Positions 1 to 12,565 of a stretch of DNA of 64,000 nt are shown here, piece by piece. Origin of the DNA: Scolanthus callimorphus (Eukaryota; Cnidaria; Anthozoa; Actiniaria; Edwardsiidae); NCBI GenBank assembly GCA_033964015.1, contig CM066925.1, positions 3,423,199 through 3,487,198 on the forward strand, in the 5' to 3' direction. The notes under the pieces were generated by a model. That model was not told where the DNA came from and ran no database searches. It saw only the letters and a program-made list of their open reading frames with translations. The number at the start of each line of letters is the position of its first letter. Within the stretch, counting starts at the first letter, position 1. The translations under genes and the position numbers were made by a program.

Positions 1-466
1 ACATACACATCGATGCTCGTATAACCTTTATTGTTCATATTTCTTGAGTTTCTACAATTTTTTTGCATACATTTACCGTGCATGAATTATTTTCCTTTAA
101 CGTACTTTTCTTTTTTAAAATAAACGTTGTCATCATCGGCAGACTCATTAACGCTAATTACATATATATTCAGATCTTCATGAAGCTTGTCCGTCGAAGC
201 TCGTCCAGGTCGTTATGTTCAATTCGATGCAGTCATTATTTTTCTCTGCAATTCAAAGGCTCCTCCCTCGTACACATGCGTTCTACTGGCTCGCCTTGCC
301 TGGCGTCGTGAATCCTTCGCCTCAAGTTCTCAAACTGAGAAAAAAAAATGAAATAATGTTAAAAAGCCATCTTTGAGATTAAAATACTATAAATGTTTTT
401 AATTAACTACTTGCGTATTAAATTTTACTATAAGACATATACAAGGTCTTTTAAAGCATACAAAGA
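1..466. other. AT-rich sequence, nothing recognised
   Basis: No open exon with splice sites and no clear repeat structure seen. Confidence 0.4.
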
Positions 467-876
467 CGGGGGAGGGGGGACTCCAAAATGTTTTTGTCGG
501 GGATGATCGTCGGAAATTTTCAGTTTCACCAATAAAAGATATTAAACATGGCGGCCATGGCGTGACTCAAACAATTTATTACCCTAAAAGATGAAGCGCG
601 AAGGTAACAGGTGATCAAGATACCCATCACGAAATTTCCGTGTTTGTTTCTAATTTATCGTCTTCTCTTTGAATAATCTCTCTTTCGTACACGGTTTTTG
701 AAGTACCATCATAAGAAAAAGCCATTGGACACAGTTTCGGCCCTAAAAGACACCAATCTACCTAAAATGTATTGAAGATCAAGATCACCCCAAATGAGAC
801 CAAACTATCGTGATTTTAACCCCTAAAAGATACGACGATCATCCCCGACCAAAGGAGTCCCCCCCCCCCCCCCCAG
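467..876. mobile_element. G-run MITE, element D copy 1
   Basis: Ends are inverted: G-run, ACTCC, then GTCGGGGATGATCGTCG on the left; the complement CGACGATCATCCCCGAC plus GGAGT and a 17-base C-run on the right. Interior has CTAAAAGAT and CATGGCGGCCATGG blocks shared with the copy at 56.1-59.7 kb. No coding capacity. Confidence 0.7.
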
Positions 877-1243
877 GATTGTTTCCAATAGCGGCTTTTC
901 TGCATAAGAAAAGAAAACTGAAAAGGATTCTGGTAGTCGTAGTCAAATGACGCAATAGTGCAAATGTCCTATAAAAACAGTTCGCCTTAGCCTTTTTATG
1001 TTTTATGGTCTATCTTCTATCTGTCCATATATTATTAATACATGAAATAGTATTATTTCTTCTACCAGTATTATTTGTCCTCACTCTACTAGTATTATAA
1101 TTCCTCTCAAAGAAAACGCTTACATTTGGGTCTAGCCCTGATACGTAGAACGCACCTTTACCATTATCAATATTGTTATTTGTAGTTACGAGAATTTGGT
1201 TTGGTAGAAGTTTAATAATATATAAATTCAGTTGTCGCTACAC

Positions 1244-1545
1244 CAATGGGGGGGGGGGGGGGGGTTGCTTGCCGGGAATTTTCGATTTGACCTTAAAGGT
1301 ACCTCAAAAGGGCGTGACTTATATATTTTCACACCTAATTTTCTCTCTCTTTTTTTTACGAGGGAAAATACGTCTGAATTTCAGGCTACCTACAAGTTTG
1401 ATATTCATAAAACCATTGTTGATTTTTTTTGCTACAACGGACCCCTACAGGTACCCATCTTTTTCACATTTTACCCCCTAAAAGGTACCAGAGGCCTGAT
1501 TTTAAACCCTAAAATTACGACGAGCATCCCTGCCCGAAAAATATC
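1244..1545. mobile_element. Degenerate relative of element D
   Basis: Opens with a 17-base G-run and ends near TACGACGAGCATCCCTGCC, a decayed form of element D's end. CCTAAAAGGTACC blocks recur inside. Similar layout, lower identity. Confidence 0.45.
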
Positions 1546-1867
1546 CATTCGAAGGTTTTCTCAGTATTAAATTTTCGCATCTTTCGTTCATGATTAACTG
1601 TGTCTCCAGGAACGTTTTCAAACTACATCAAGAGATTGATTGAAGTTCGTCTTACTACAGGTATAAAGGTCGCGTAGAATTTTCGTACACAGTTTCTGCG
1701 TGGTGTTTGTTTTTATCCCTATATCTTCCTCAAACCAAACTCATCAAAAAAACTTTAAGGAAGAAATATATACAGTTCTCTGTCGTTTGAATGTTCAAAT
1801 AAACCTTATAATAGTAGTTCAAGCTGTTTTGCACTAGTTTTACATTTTGTGCTCCTGAAGTGCTTAC

Positions 1868-2005
1868 CGTCTCTATACGTCTATCTCTATACGCCCGTTT
1901 AGTACAAGAAGGTGGATAACACATAACCGGACCAGTAGAGTCGCTTTCGCTTAAAATCGCCAAAAAGATCCCAGTAGTTAAGATCACACCCATCTTGCCT
2001 GACAT
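1868..2005 (-). CDS. Possible first exon of a secreted protein
   Basis: From an ATG at 2003-2005 the frame gives 46 codons to a good donor, GACG|GTAAGC. The start looks like a signal peptide (Lys, then GVILTTGIFLAIL, then a small-residue stretch), followed by GPVMCYPPSCTKRAYRDRR with two cysteines. No second exon was recognised toward lower coordinates, where 1.2-1.6 kb is repeat. No family is recognised and function is unknown. It could be a chance frame. Confidence 0.25.
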
Positions 2006-2281
2006 TGTTACTTGCACAGAACCTCAAACCTCAACAAAACACATCTGGGGTAGGAAATACTTTTGGGTGTTTCTAAAGCAAGTGTAAATTGGATTTGAAG
2101 TACTGACAGCTAATTCTAGGCGACTTTAATATCGACTGAGAACTGAATCTTTCATTTAAGAGTTTTTAATGGCATCTATTATTATCACAGCAAAGTTGGT
2201 TGTTTCGATTGACATCGAATCATATCTCGTGACCTTCGGTGCCTTGATACCTCTGCACGATTATTATGTAATAATATATAA

Positions 2282-2313
<32 letters not shown>

Positions 2314-4188
2314 TAGTAATAAAAAACAATAAACATAAAAAAATTGGGCTAAACTCTTGACTTGACTTTTTAAAGTAAATAAAATATTTCTTGCTGTCTA
2401 TAGCCTTCTCTTCTAAGAGGTGGACCATTAGAAGTTGGGGGAGGGGGGTGGCAAATTCCCCCCAAAAAAGTTCGTGCAAGGCCAATCCTTTCAAAATAAA
2501 AATCTTGCAGAGCGATGGCTTGGGCTCTCATTAAAAGATGTTGTATTCCATCGTATTGTTTCGTTCTACGGTCTTTTGTCTCCTATTGTCTTTATGCCTC
2601 TGGTGCCTTGCAAGACCAAGAAAGAGCCATAAAACCTACAGGCTTTGTTTACTATACACAAAAAAAGGAATGTTCGTCTACCCTTTCTCTGAGGCTTGAT
2701 GAAATGCATTTATCAAAATCCGGGCGCGCTTCGCGCGCAACGAAAGAAATATTCCACTAGGTCAAATAGGGGCCGGGGGATGGCGAAAACGTTTAACAGC
2801 TTCGTCCTTTTTAACACAACCAATAAAATATAGCATAAGAAAATGTGTTGTACCTATACATACAGCAACAGGATTTTCTTATTCCATTTCTGAACCGGTA
2901 TAAAAAGAAAATTTTGTTGATGCGTATACATACAGCAATAGTATTTGGACGGCCTGTGGGAACGGAACGCCACGGGAACAGGTTTTGGTCGATGCGCAGG
3001 TCTACCTCTACCCCTCGTGGTTTATCCTTTCCCACTGTCTATACTCTCTCTCTGACACGTTTCGGTATGTGTGTATAACGTGCATTAATATATTTTGTGT
3101 GTCTGCGAACCCCCCCCCCCCCCCCCACCCAATGTCTAATGGTCCACCCTAAGAGTTCGTATACATATAACGACTTATTTACTTTATTTGCTATATATTA
3201 TTTTCATCCAATAAGTGTTAATTATTTGCCATTATTTTCTTGCTATGTTGTTAGCCTGGTTGTTAATGCGTAATTATTGTCATCGACATACTCATTAACG
3301 CGAATAAAACATAGTAACTGTTCATGTCTTCATAAGGATTGTCCGTCTAGGTCGTCATGTTCAAGTGGACACAGAGCTCTTGAGTTCATTTGCAATTCCA
3401 TATGCGATGGTATGTTATTAATAAACCATCATTTTTAATAAACAGAGATATGATGTCCCTAGTTGTTCGTTTGTTCTAATTCACTTTCTCGCGTAGATTA
3501 AATCTATGAATCCGTCCAACCCGAGCGCCGATTGTCTCAGGTGTGAAAGAAAGTGAAAAAAACCTTTCATGTCGTTTGCAATTAAACGGGAAACTGTTAA
3601 TACATCAACGTGTAATAGTATGTGGTTTCCGTAATTCCGTGAAATAAAGTGTAATAGTGAAAGAGTAAGCCAATATAATTTAATACAAAAGAGAACAACG
3701 GAGTTTGAGCGTAACAAAAGTCTGACAAGTTTAAAGCGTGTTTCGCGGATTTTGAAAACCACTCTATGCATGCTGATATGAACTTTCCCACCAGGGGTAG
3801 GAAGTATATGAAGTTGGCGAAAATTGAAACTGGTTCATCGATAGAAAGGTCGACTCAAATTAGCCGAAACTTAGTTAGGTTAGTTTTCAGGTCAATGGCT
3901 TTTCGAGACCCGTTTAATAAGGGCTACTAGGGCACAAATAACAATTATAGATTGGTTTCCTTCCGTCCCGGTTCCGGCAAGTATATAAAATTAAATATAT
4001 ATTTATATATAGAATATCATTAAAAAAGGGAAGTCTAATTGATCCTCAGTGGCTTTTTCTGTTCCTTTCCCAGAACGCGCTAAGTCTGTTCAGGAGAGTC
4101 AGGATTTCTGCGAGTTGAACGACCTACTTTGAATGCCATTTTTTCAGTGTGACCATAATGTGTTAAATTGTGACAAGCGAGTACATAT
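2006..4188. other. Intergenic, simple repeats only
   Basis: Holds an ATA/ATT repeat (2285-2330), a 19-base C-run near 3110 and several PyPu tracts. No exon recognised. Confidence 0.4.
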
Positions 4189-4190
4189 TA

Positions 4191-4411
4191 GCCGTATTCA
4201 CACTAGAGGCGGAAAACTCGTCTGAGACGAGTCTCTCGTCAGAAAAAGTTCCTGCTTTATGTCAATTCTGCTCAGAAACACTTGCTTGTTATCTGTCTAC
4301 ACTTTCTCCTTCAAAAAAATTGTTTTCACGTGGTCACAGAAGAACAGGGAACCATATTCAAGGCGAGAAACTCGTCTCAGACGGGAAACTCGTCTCTAGT
4401 GTGAATACAGC
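4191..4411. mobile_element. Foldback MITE with TA flanks
   Basis: TIR GCCGTATTCACACTAGAG on the left and CTCTAGTGTGAATACAGC on the right, then an inner inverted run of CTCGTCTGAGACGAG type. Direct TA on both sides (4189-4190, 4412-4413) as in Tc1/mariner-type insertion. Confidence 0.7.
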
Positions 4412-4499
4412 TATTCACGCGTCAAATGCAATGAGCCGCGGTGACATTAGGTGTTTGTCTACATTTACGTACGAATGAAAGATAATTATAGTTTCTTTC

Positions 4500-6534
4500 A
4501 TGATGATAAATTCATAAAAAAAGTCTTCTCCTTATTATATAAGAGGAGTTTCCAATAAATATCATTTGCCACTCCCGAAAAACAATTACGGCAAAGAGCG
4601 ATTTGGGTATATGGTTGCTTTCATTCGCAATAAACTCCCTGAGGACCATTCTAAGTCTCTGAATATTTAAAAAAAACAAATTAGATTCCTTGCATCCCAG
4701 CTTCTTTTATTCCGTGATGTTTTAACAATATACTGTTTTGTATTTTGTCAATTTTTTATTTCTAGGTAATATTTTATTACTATACATGGCAGATTTTACC
4801 GCAAGGCTTACTTGTAAATCAGCGTATGCTGATTAATAACTTCCCATGGAATAAATAAATAAATCTATCTATTATTATTATTATATTAAGCTCCGTTTAT
4901 GTTGAGCACTGTTACCGGCAAGGGTGAAAACTTTCCCCAACTAGTAAATCTATCGATGTATTTTTCTTTGACAATCAGAATACAAATTCATTAATTAAAA
5001 CGTCGAACCTGAGTCGAACTTTTCCTCCGGGTCTAATTAAATCACACGAACTGCTGATCACGTGTTGAACGTGTTACGCGCCATTGCCTTAACAAGCTTC
5101 AAAGTTACATTATAATGAGCCCGTTCCAATCAGTATTTACTGAATAAAATGAGATCTTCTGCACGTAAAGCAATTTGAAACTTTAGCAATATCCTAAAAA
5201 GTTTCAGAATTGTGGTTAGCTGTCTACTTTCTGTCTACTTTCTTGAAGTGTCAAGTACAAATTATCTGATCTGCATTAGAGTTCATGAATTCAAGACGGT
5301 TTACAACTCTCAAATAAAAAGGCATTTTTATGTAGTTTAGGTTGAAATAATTTCCTGTTCATGTGACGCCATTATGTATTTGCGAGTACGCATGTTCTGT
5401 CGGGGGACACCGACTTTTGCGATGAGGGTGATGAATCGATTTTCAGGTTCTGACACAACAAAGTGCAATTTGCATGCATTATTTGCTTATTCACATAAAT
5501 TACAAGTAGGTTTGGTGCGACTCTAGAACGCCGTTTGCCGCCACGCCGTACCAGAGTCGTGATTCCCGGCACGGCTCGTCGATCCAGAATTTTGGGTCGA
5601 TCCAATCAATTAGGTCGATCTCGTGCGCGGCAAACGCCGTGCTTAACACATGCACTTCGCCGAACTTTATTGGTTCGACTCGAAAAGTGCGACTGAATTG
5701 AAGTCCGCCGTTTGCCCTAGGCCTAAGTCATATCAAGAATATAAATTTGCGCAACTTGCGTGACTTTATGAAAACCTCTTAACGACAGCTGTAAGGCCAA
5801 TCATATAATTAATAAAGTTATCACATTTGTACCCATTTTGAAAATTAGACATCGCTCATCTATCCCACAGTAAATAGTGTTCAGTATTAGTAATGAGTGT
5901 TGTGTTTAACGACTTCATTTTCTGCTATATTCCTTCCCTGGCTTATTCCGCAAGTCATAGCAACTCTTAAGAGTGATTTCTGTTGAGATTTTAACTTGAC
6001 TTCAGGGCTGAAATTCGTAAATGGATGACTTGTGACGGACTTTCTTTAACACTATCCAGACTGGGGGTAAATCCCCCCCCCCCCCCCCTCTATATCTCTG
6101 GAACCACTGGGGCTATGATCATCAAACTCTCACACAATGACCATGAGCCGACGACAAATCACCACACCCATTTTGCTCTCGTGGGAACACAATGTGACGT
6201 CACAATGACGTAATTCTTTATTTTTATCAATTTTTAAGTAATTTTAATGAACTTTAAAAAGTTGGTTAATAATACTCTAAAAGCCAACTCACTAACCTCA
6301 AGATAATGTAATAATTTGTGACATTAACACATAATGACCTCATATAGACGAAGTAAAGCGCCATCTTGGATCCGCCATCTTGGATTTCTGTTAATTTTGA
6401 TTTGGCTCTTCAGATAAATACTCAATGAAAACAAAATGGTCAGAATGTACAAAATACTCATCAAAGAAGTGTTTGACATTCAAATATTTAAATTAAAAAG
6501 GATATTTGTGAATTCCAGAGCTAGTTTTGGATTA
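4500..6534. other. Intergenic, no gene seen
   Basis: ATT repeat near 4875, a GC-rich patch with inverted CGCCGTTTGCC pieces (5520-5720), and a C-run near 6070 that opens a MITE-like stretch reaching about 6420. No supported exon. Confidence 0.35.
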
Positions 6535-6748
6535 TTCTCGTACCCAGAGCTCCCCGGCTCGCTCCTCGCAGGGGAGGCTCTGGTGACATCCATTTGAGGA
6601 CCTTTGCTGATTGGCTGGTTTTGAATGTTGGTGCATGCGCAGAATTATCTTTCTCTCAACGGCTCTGTATCAAATCTCGCGCATGCGTCAGTGGCTGTCA
6701 CCACAGCCTCCCCGCGAGGAGACGAGCCGGGAGCTCTGGGTAAGAGAA
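6535..6748. mobile_element. Foldback MITE, CTCGTACCCAGAGCTC family, copy 1
   Basis: TIR TTCTCGTACCCAGAGCTC against GAGCTCTGGGTAAGAGAA. A second copy lies at 48546-48698 with the same interior TTTGCTGATTGGCT. Confidence 0.7.
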
Positions 6749-9347
6749 TGGTTTGGACCATATGTTAAGATGAACAAAATCCCCCCAAACAGAAAACTGT
6801 GAAATTTTGAATGAAAACTTGCAGGAATCACAGAGACTCGAGTTCTCGATCTGTCCACAATTGATTTGGTGGAGTTAACCACGCTAAAATAGCCCACTGC
6901 TACCCCGCGCGACTCGACCCAGTCCTCCCAAGTGCATTCAGCATCAATATACTGCCTGCTGAAGTATTTTTTCGAGCCACGCAGGGGTGAGGAAAAATGC
7001 GAGCAACGAGTAAAATGTCCAGTAAAATGTAGTACATGAAAAAAAAATCTAATGAGTTATTTATTATACGACGAACAAAACTTTTTTCACTTCTTTTCAA
7101 GATTCTCTAGAAAACGTACGTGATCGGGAAGTGTGATCGGGAAGTGTACCTGATCGGGAAGCCATTCAAGTGCGCGCGCAAAACCGGTTCGTAACCGGTT
7201 GCCTACAGTGTAATACGGCTCCATATCTGCACTCAATTTTGACCTTATATGGTAAAATGACGTCACAGTCGTATAATAAAGTTCCATACAATACAACAGA
7301 GAACAATGGAGTTAGAACGTAACAAACGTCTGATAGCTAAGGCGTGTTTCACTGATTTTGCATCAAGGGTATGAGGTATATCAAAAGTTAGCGAGAAAAG
7401 TTTGTTCTCAGGTCACTGGCATTTCGATGCCCGTTTACGCGGTAGTACGACACAAGTAACAATTATAGATTAGTTTTTTCCGTCCCTGTTCCGGCAAGTT
7501 TATGAAAGTTATACCTTTTTATATATAGAATATCAGTAAAAGAGAGTGCAGGCTTGTTTTTTTTTCCAATCATTACTCGATTTTCAAATGGATTACGTCT
7601 TAATTCTTGTTATCAGGAAAACAGCAGCAACAACAACGAGATTTCTGTATTATATTGCATTCGGTGGTATAATAAATATACAGTGTATTTTTATTATAAA
7701 ATCCCTATTAAATATATGCACAGCAGAGCAAATTATGAAAAATGTATATGTTCTTTGACACCATGGATAATACGAACGGCCAATCTTTCCGTAAATTATC
7801 TAAAATTGCCCAAATTTCAGCCGTCTCTTTGCCCTCGATCCTACATCACTTTCCAAGAGGAGACGTCTGAATTCACCTCAAGATTTTCTCATCCATTACG
7901 TAATCACAGACCAAAATCAGTCAGTAGAGTGTGATTGGTTGCTTCTGCTTCCGTTATGGCCTTTCTCATTAACACGTGCAGGTGAACGTTTCCAATGACA
8001 ACTTACGCTCCTCTCGAGCAAAAAAAGAAGAAGGGAGAACCTTCGAGCTAGACGCCCAGGCACAACTGTTGTAATCTTTGTTCTTGTTTGTTTTTCTGCT
8101 CTTTAGTTAGAACAAAGTTCTTTTTAGGTTATGTTTTTAGATCGTTTTACTATTTGAACTGTAAATTTGTTTCGTTAACCTCTTCGTTTTAGTTACTTCA
8201 GATAATTGTAAAGCGCCATTGAGCTTGAGGAAATGGCGCTATAGAAATTTTGCATTATTATTATTATTATTAAGTGGATCTGTACCCTAGTATTTTGTGT
8301 GTATTGTTTAGAATTAATGTGTTGTGTAGTCCTTTTTTTGTAATAATGTAAAAATACAAAAATAAAAATATAAAGTAATTTACGTAAAATTAGTGAAATT
8401 GAAATAAAATTAAAGAAATACACAAAAAAAACTGTTGTAGAAGGCGTGCGGTTGTCGTGGAAACGTAAAAAATAACGACTTCAGGCTTGGAAGTGAAGCG
8501 GAAATCCCGTGGTGAACTGCGAGCGAGCGCGAAAGAACGGCTGAAATTGCCTAAAAATTAAAATGATAGAGTTCATTTTTCTTGAAAAGATACATCTTGT
8601 ACGTGATATTCATTGATAAGTTACTATCAAGATTGCTCTATGTACAAGTAAATTATCGCAGAGGTAACGAACATATTGAGTCCAGAGGAAGTAGACATGT
8701 GATTATCTAATCTAGAGCACTGTGGATCATCATGACAACATGGCAGAAACAACAGCGCTTCACAAAGATGACGTCACACTAATAAAAAACTCAGACAAAC
8801 ATATACTTTACCATTTTCTCAGTTTTTCAGTAAAAAACGATATCGCACGAGTCGCGCAGCAGCGAGGGCGATTTCCCCTATTTGAGTGCTATTTTCGGAA
8901 CTACCGACTGAAGACTTTGAATATACTTGAATCGTATGATATCGCGTCCTCAAATTCCGCACAAAGGAGATATCATACGATTCTAGTCAGAACTCCAGGC
9001 TTGTCATTTGACCCTACGAATCTCCCTACGAATTTCCGCCATCTTGCCTTGATTACACATCGTCTATTGCTGGGCGTTCTAGATTTCGACACCAAGTGTA
9101 CCATGTGAAGTTGACTTATGTACGTCACAACGGAGTACAGATTACTTTTGAATAATTCCTATAGGTTTTGTTCAGAATATGCGTAATTACTACAGTCATA
9201 AAATCCACTCCAAGCTACGCTCAAGAGAAGTTTTTGACCTCCATCAAGGAAAATATATAAATGTGAGGTATGAGATGATAAAATGACGAATGTAGCCTGC
9301 GTAGCGCAGTGTGTTTTCAGGGAAAGGAACCGGAGAAACAGAGGAGA

Positions 9348-9503
9348 ATAGGACATTTGCACTATTGCGTCATTTGACTACGACTACCAGAATCCTTTTC
9401 ATTTTTCTATTGGAAACAATAGGCGGTAATTACGCGAACAAAAGGGACAACGCAAAGGTTTCTGGTAGTCGTAGTTAAATACGTCATGATGAAAATTTCC
9501 TAT
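9348..9503. mobile_element. Foldback MITE with CTACGACTACCAG arms
   Basis: Arms GACTACGACTACCAGAA and TTCTGGTAGTCGTAGTT face each other. One arm plus flanking bases also occurs at about 885-970, so it is a repeated family. Confidence 0.65.
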
Positions 9504-9720
9504 AGTCCGGTTTCGAATTCTCTACTCTACCGCTGAATAGACATGGGCGGCTCATAAATACAGTGGGAGCCTCAGTTTCAAGTTGAAAAAGTTGTGAATA
9601 CCAACGAGAAACTTTTCGGACTCGTTAGTATTCGCAAGTCTTCAACTTCAAACTGAGGTTTCCACTGTATTTATGCGTCGCTGATGCCTATTCAGAGGCA
9701 GAGCACAGAAACTGGACTAT
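9502..9720. mobile_element. MITE with ATAGTCCGGTTTC ends
   Basis: Left end ATAGTCCGGTTTC; right end complement ATAGTCCAGTTTC. Inner arms AAATACAGTGGGAGCCTCAG and CTGAGGTTTCCACTGTATTT also pair. Abuts the previous MITE. Confidence 0.65.
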
Positions 9721-9992
9721 TGAAAGCAGGGAGAAGTTCCACGAGCGGGTATTTGCCCGCGCGAACTAATCGAACTTCTCGCCGCTTTCAGTTCTTCTCT
9801 GTTTATCTGGGGTTTTCCCCTGAAAACACACGGTTGCTATGCAGGTTATGACGATTGTTGCGATTGTTCTCTGAAAACTAGGCTAAGGCGATGTTTTATT
9901 AGCTTGTACTATTATTGTAGAAAACACTACGCGAACCAGGCGCTGATGTTGGACGTGACGTAACTGCTCGCTCGTGCTTCTCCTTGGTCTTG

Positions 9993-11055
9993 ACTTTTCG
10001 CTTTTGCAGCATGGCAGTCTGCAAGAAACGGAGATGGATGGTTTAAAAAGATTTCGCTTTTGCAGCATGGCAGTCTGCAAGAAACGGAGATGGATGGTTT
10101 AAAAAGATTTCGCTTTTGCAGCATGACAGTCTGCAAGAAACGGATGGATGGTTTAAAAAGATTTCGCTTTTGCAGCATGGCAGTCTGCAAGAAACGGAGA
10201 TGGATGGTTTAAAAACATTTCGCTTTTGCAGCATGGCAGTCTGCAAGAAACGGAAATGGATGGTTTAGAAAGATTTCGCTTTTGCAGCATGGCAGTCTGC
10301 AAGAAACGGAAATGGATGGTTTAAAAAGATTTCGCTTTTGCAGCATGGCAGTCTGCAAGAAACGGAGATGGATGGTTTAAAAAGATTTCGCTTTTGCAGC
10401 ATGACAGTCTGCAAGAAACGGATGGATGGTTTAAAAAGATTTCGCTTTTGCAGCATGGCAGTCTGCAAGAAACGGAAATGGATGGTTTAAAAAGATTTCG
10501 CTTTTGCAGCATGGCAGTCTGCAAGAAACGGAGATGGATGGTTTAAAAAGATTTCGCTTTTGCAGCATGCAGTCTGCAAGAAACGGAGATGGATGGTTTA
10601 AAAAGATTTCGCTTTTGCAGCATGGCAGTCTGCAAGAAACGGAGATGGATGGTTTAAAAAGATTTCGCTTTTGCAGCATGCAGTCTGCAAGAAACGGAGA
10701 TGGATGGTTTAAAAAGATTTCGCTTTTGCAGAATGGCAGTCTGCAAGAAACGGAGATGGATGGTTTAAAAAGATTTCGCTTATTGCAGCATGGCAGTCTG
10801 CAAGAAACGGAGATGGATGGTTTAAAAAGATTTCGCTTTTGCAGCATGGCAGTCTGCAAGAAACGGAGATGGATGGTTTAAAAAGATTTCGCTTTTGCAG
10901 CATGGGGTAAAAAGATTTCGCTTTTGCAGCATGGCAGTCTGCAAGAAACGGAGATGGATGGTTTAAAAGATTTCGCTTTTGCAGCATGGGGTAAAAAGAT
11001 TTCGCTTTTGCAGCATGGGGTAAAAAGATTTCGCTTTTGCAGCATGGCAGTCTGG
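9993..11055. repeat. Minisatellite, 56-bp unit, about 19-21 copies
   Basis: The unit contains TTTCGCTTTTGCAGCATGG, GCAGTCTGCAAGAAACGG and AGATGGATGGTTTAAAAAGA. Copies near the right edge are cut to a 29-base form joined as CATGGGGTAAAAAG. Long open frames on both strands here (up to 142 codons) come from the repeat, not from a gene. A lone relic sits at about 11220. Confidence 0.95.
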
Positions 11056-11689
11056 GGATTTGTCCTCTTGGTAGCAGAGTAATTTATGTTAATCCCTTTG
11101 TCAATTGTTTGATTCAGGAAGTGGTTTGAGAAACCCTTTCTTTGACCAGATTAAAATAGTACTGGTTGTGCATTCCTGGTTGTCTCATTAACTGAAATTT
11201 ATAGGAACTATAAATTTGGCTTAAAAAGATTTCGCTTTTTCATGTAACAGGTGTACACCAAGGTTGCGCTGTAACTACATCTATAAATCCTCTCATTCGC
11301 ATATGGACTTTCTGTTGTTACCCAGTTGAACTCCACAAGCGTACACAACAGACACTGGGCTACATGAAATACAAGTTCAATGGATGCAGTTTACTGTTTC
11401 AGTGATAAAAGAGCCGCCAGACGCCATTTTGTCAGCCTAGCAACATGAGTCGGAAAAGGCATCCATTTACATCGGCTGATTTAGAGAATGAAGTGCGATA
11501 GTTTTAATTGAATTCGTTAAATGTAGAAATAAACTTTGTTTGAAGATAGTTATTTCGAGATTTCTACAGGTAATTGGTCTACTACTGAATGAAAACTACG
11601 GCTCTTTAACAGTAAATATTCCAGCCAATTAGCCACAGCATCACGCTTGCTTCCCAGCATCATCGACAACGCTTACAGAATAGCGACAG

Positions 11690-11985
11690 AGGAGGCTCTG
11701 GATACGTATACGCGGGATCCGGGATTTGACGAAATTGTGGTGCGGGATCTTGGAATACGCAAAATATTTTAACGGGATTTCCATCTTGACAGGAAGCGGG
11801 AATTGTATAAATTCGGACCCGGGACCCGGGATTCCTTGAGCCTGTCTTTCGGGAAAATGTGATGTATTGTATGTTTTCAGTATTTAGATTTCTGCATTCC
11901 CAAAAGCGCGGGATGCGGGATTTTCTAGAAAAAGTTGCGGGAATGCGGGATCAGCAACCCCCTTCCAGACCCTGATAGAGACCTG
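11690..11985. repeat. CGGGAT-rich MITE-like repeat
   Basis: Many copies of GCGGGAT and CGGGATT in loose array, with AGGCTCTGG on the left and CCTTCCAGACCCTG on the right as imperfect inverted ends. Confidence 0.4.
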
Positions 11986-12466
11986 TCAGCCCCGCAAAAC
12001 CTGCTTTACAGTGAAGTAAGCGGAGATGGAGACGTAAGATGGATTATTTCGTGTGAAACTTCAATAACGGAGAAGGAGACGTAAGCGTGAATAAAGCAGA
12101 ACAGAAGGTGTCCTTTTTTCTTCCACTCCTTCACCTTCTCCGTCGCTTACGCTCCCGTCTCCATGAAGTAATTTCACACAGGCGTAAGAGCTTACGTCTC
12201 CTTCACTCTCTCTCTGCTTACTTCATTAGTGTAACCAGACTTCACGTCGTGTCAACCCTGCTTCCCAGAATGTTAAATGATTTCGTATAACCGTGAAGAT
12301 TGCTGCGACGCTGCAAAAAGTGCGGCACGCGGTCGCGGTCGTGGCAGGGAACCGGGCCTGCTGTAGATACGGAATGAAATCGCTTGGTCGCGGCACGGTC
12401 ACGGTCGCGGTGCGGCAAACTTTGTCGCGCCACTTTTCGCAGTCATACGAAATCTGCGCTATTTAC

Positions 12467-12565
12467 CTGCATTAGTGATGGACGTATGATTACATCACCC
12501 GGTGCCTGCATCCACGGCTCACCATCAATCTGCACCGGAAGCTCGCACTTGAGCTTAATATTGAT
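12467..12565 (-). CDS. DGKQ: DGK-theta exon 25 (last exon found)
   Basis: Acceptor TTCATCCAG|ATC, donor CAG|GTAAAT; 33 codons. [19 protein letters not shown] matches PVQVDGEPWVQAPGHMIIS. Ends in phase 0, so at least one more exon with a basic tail, the stop codon and 3' UTR should lie at lower coordinates; I did not find it. Confidence 0.94.

Noticed and set aside
7087..7296. Candidate last exon of the kinase
   Set aside because: TTTTCTAG acceptor near 7110 leads to a basic stretch, but there is no match to the DGK C-terminus.
10431..10859. 142-codon open frame on the minus strand
   Set aside because: It is made entirely of the 56-bp minisatellite.
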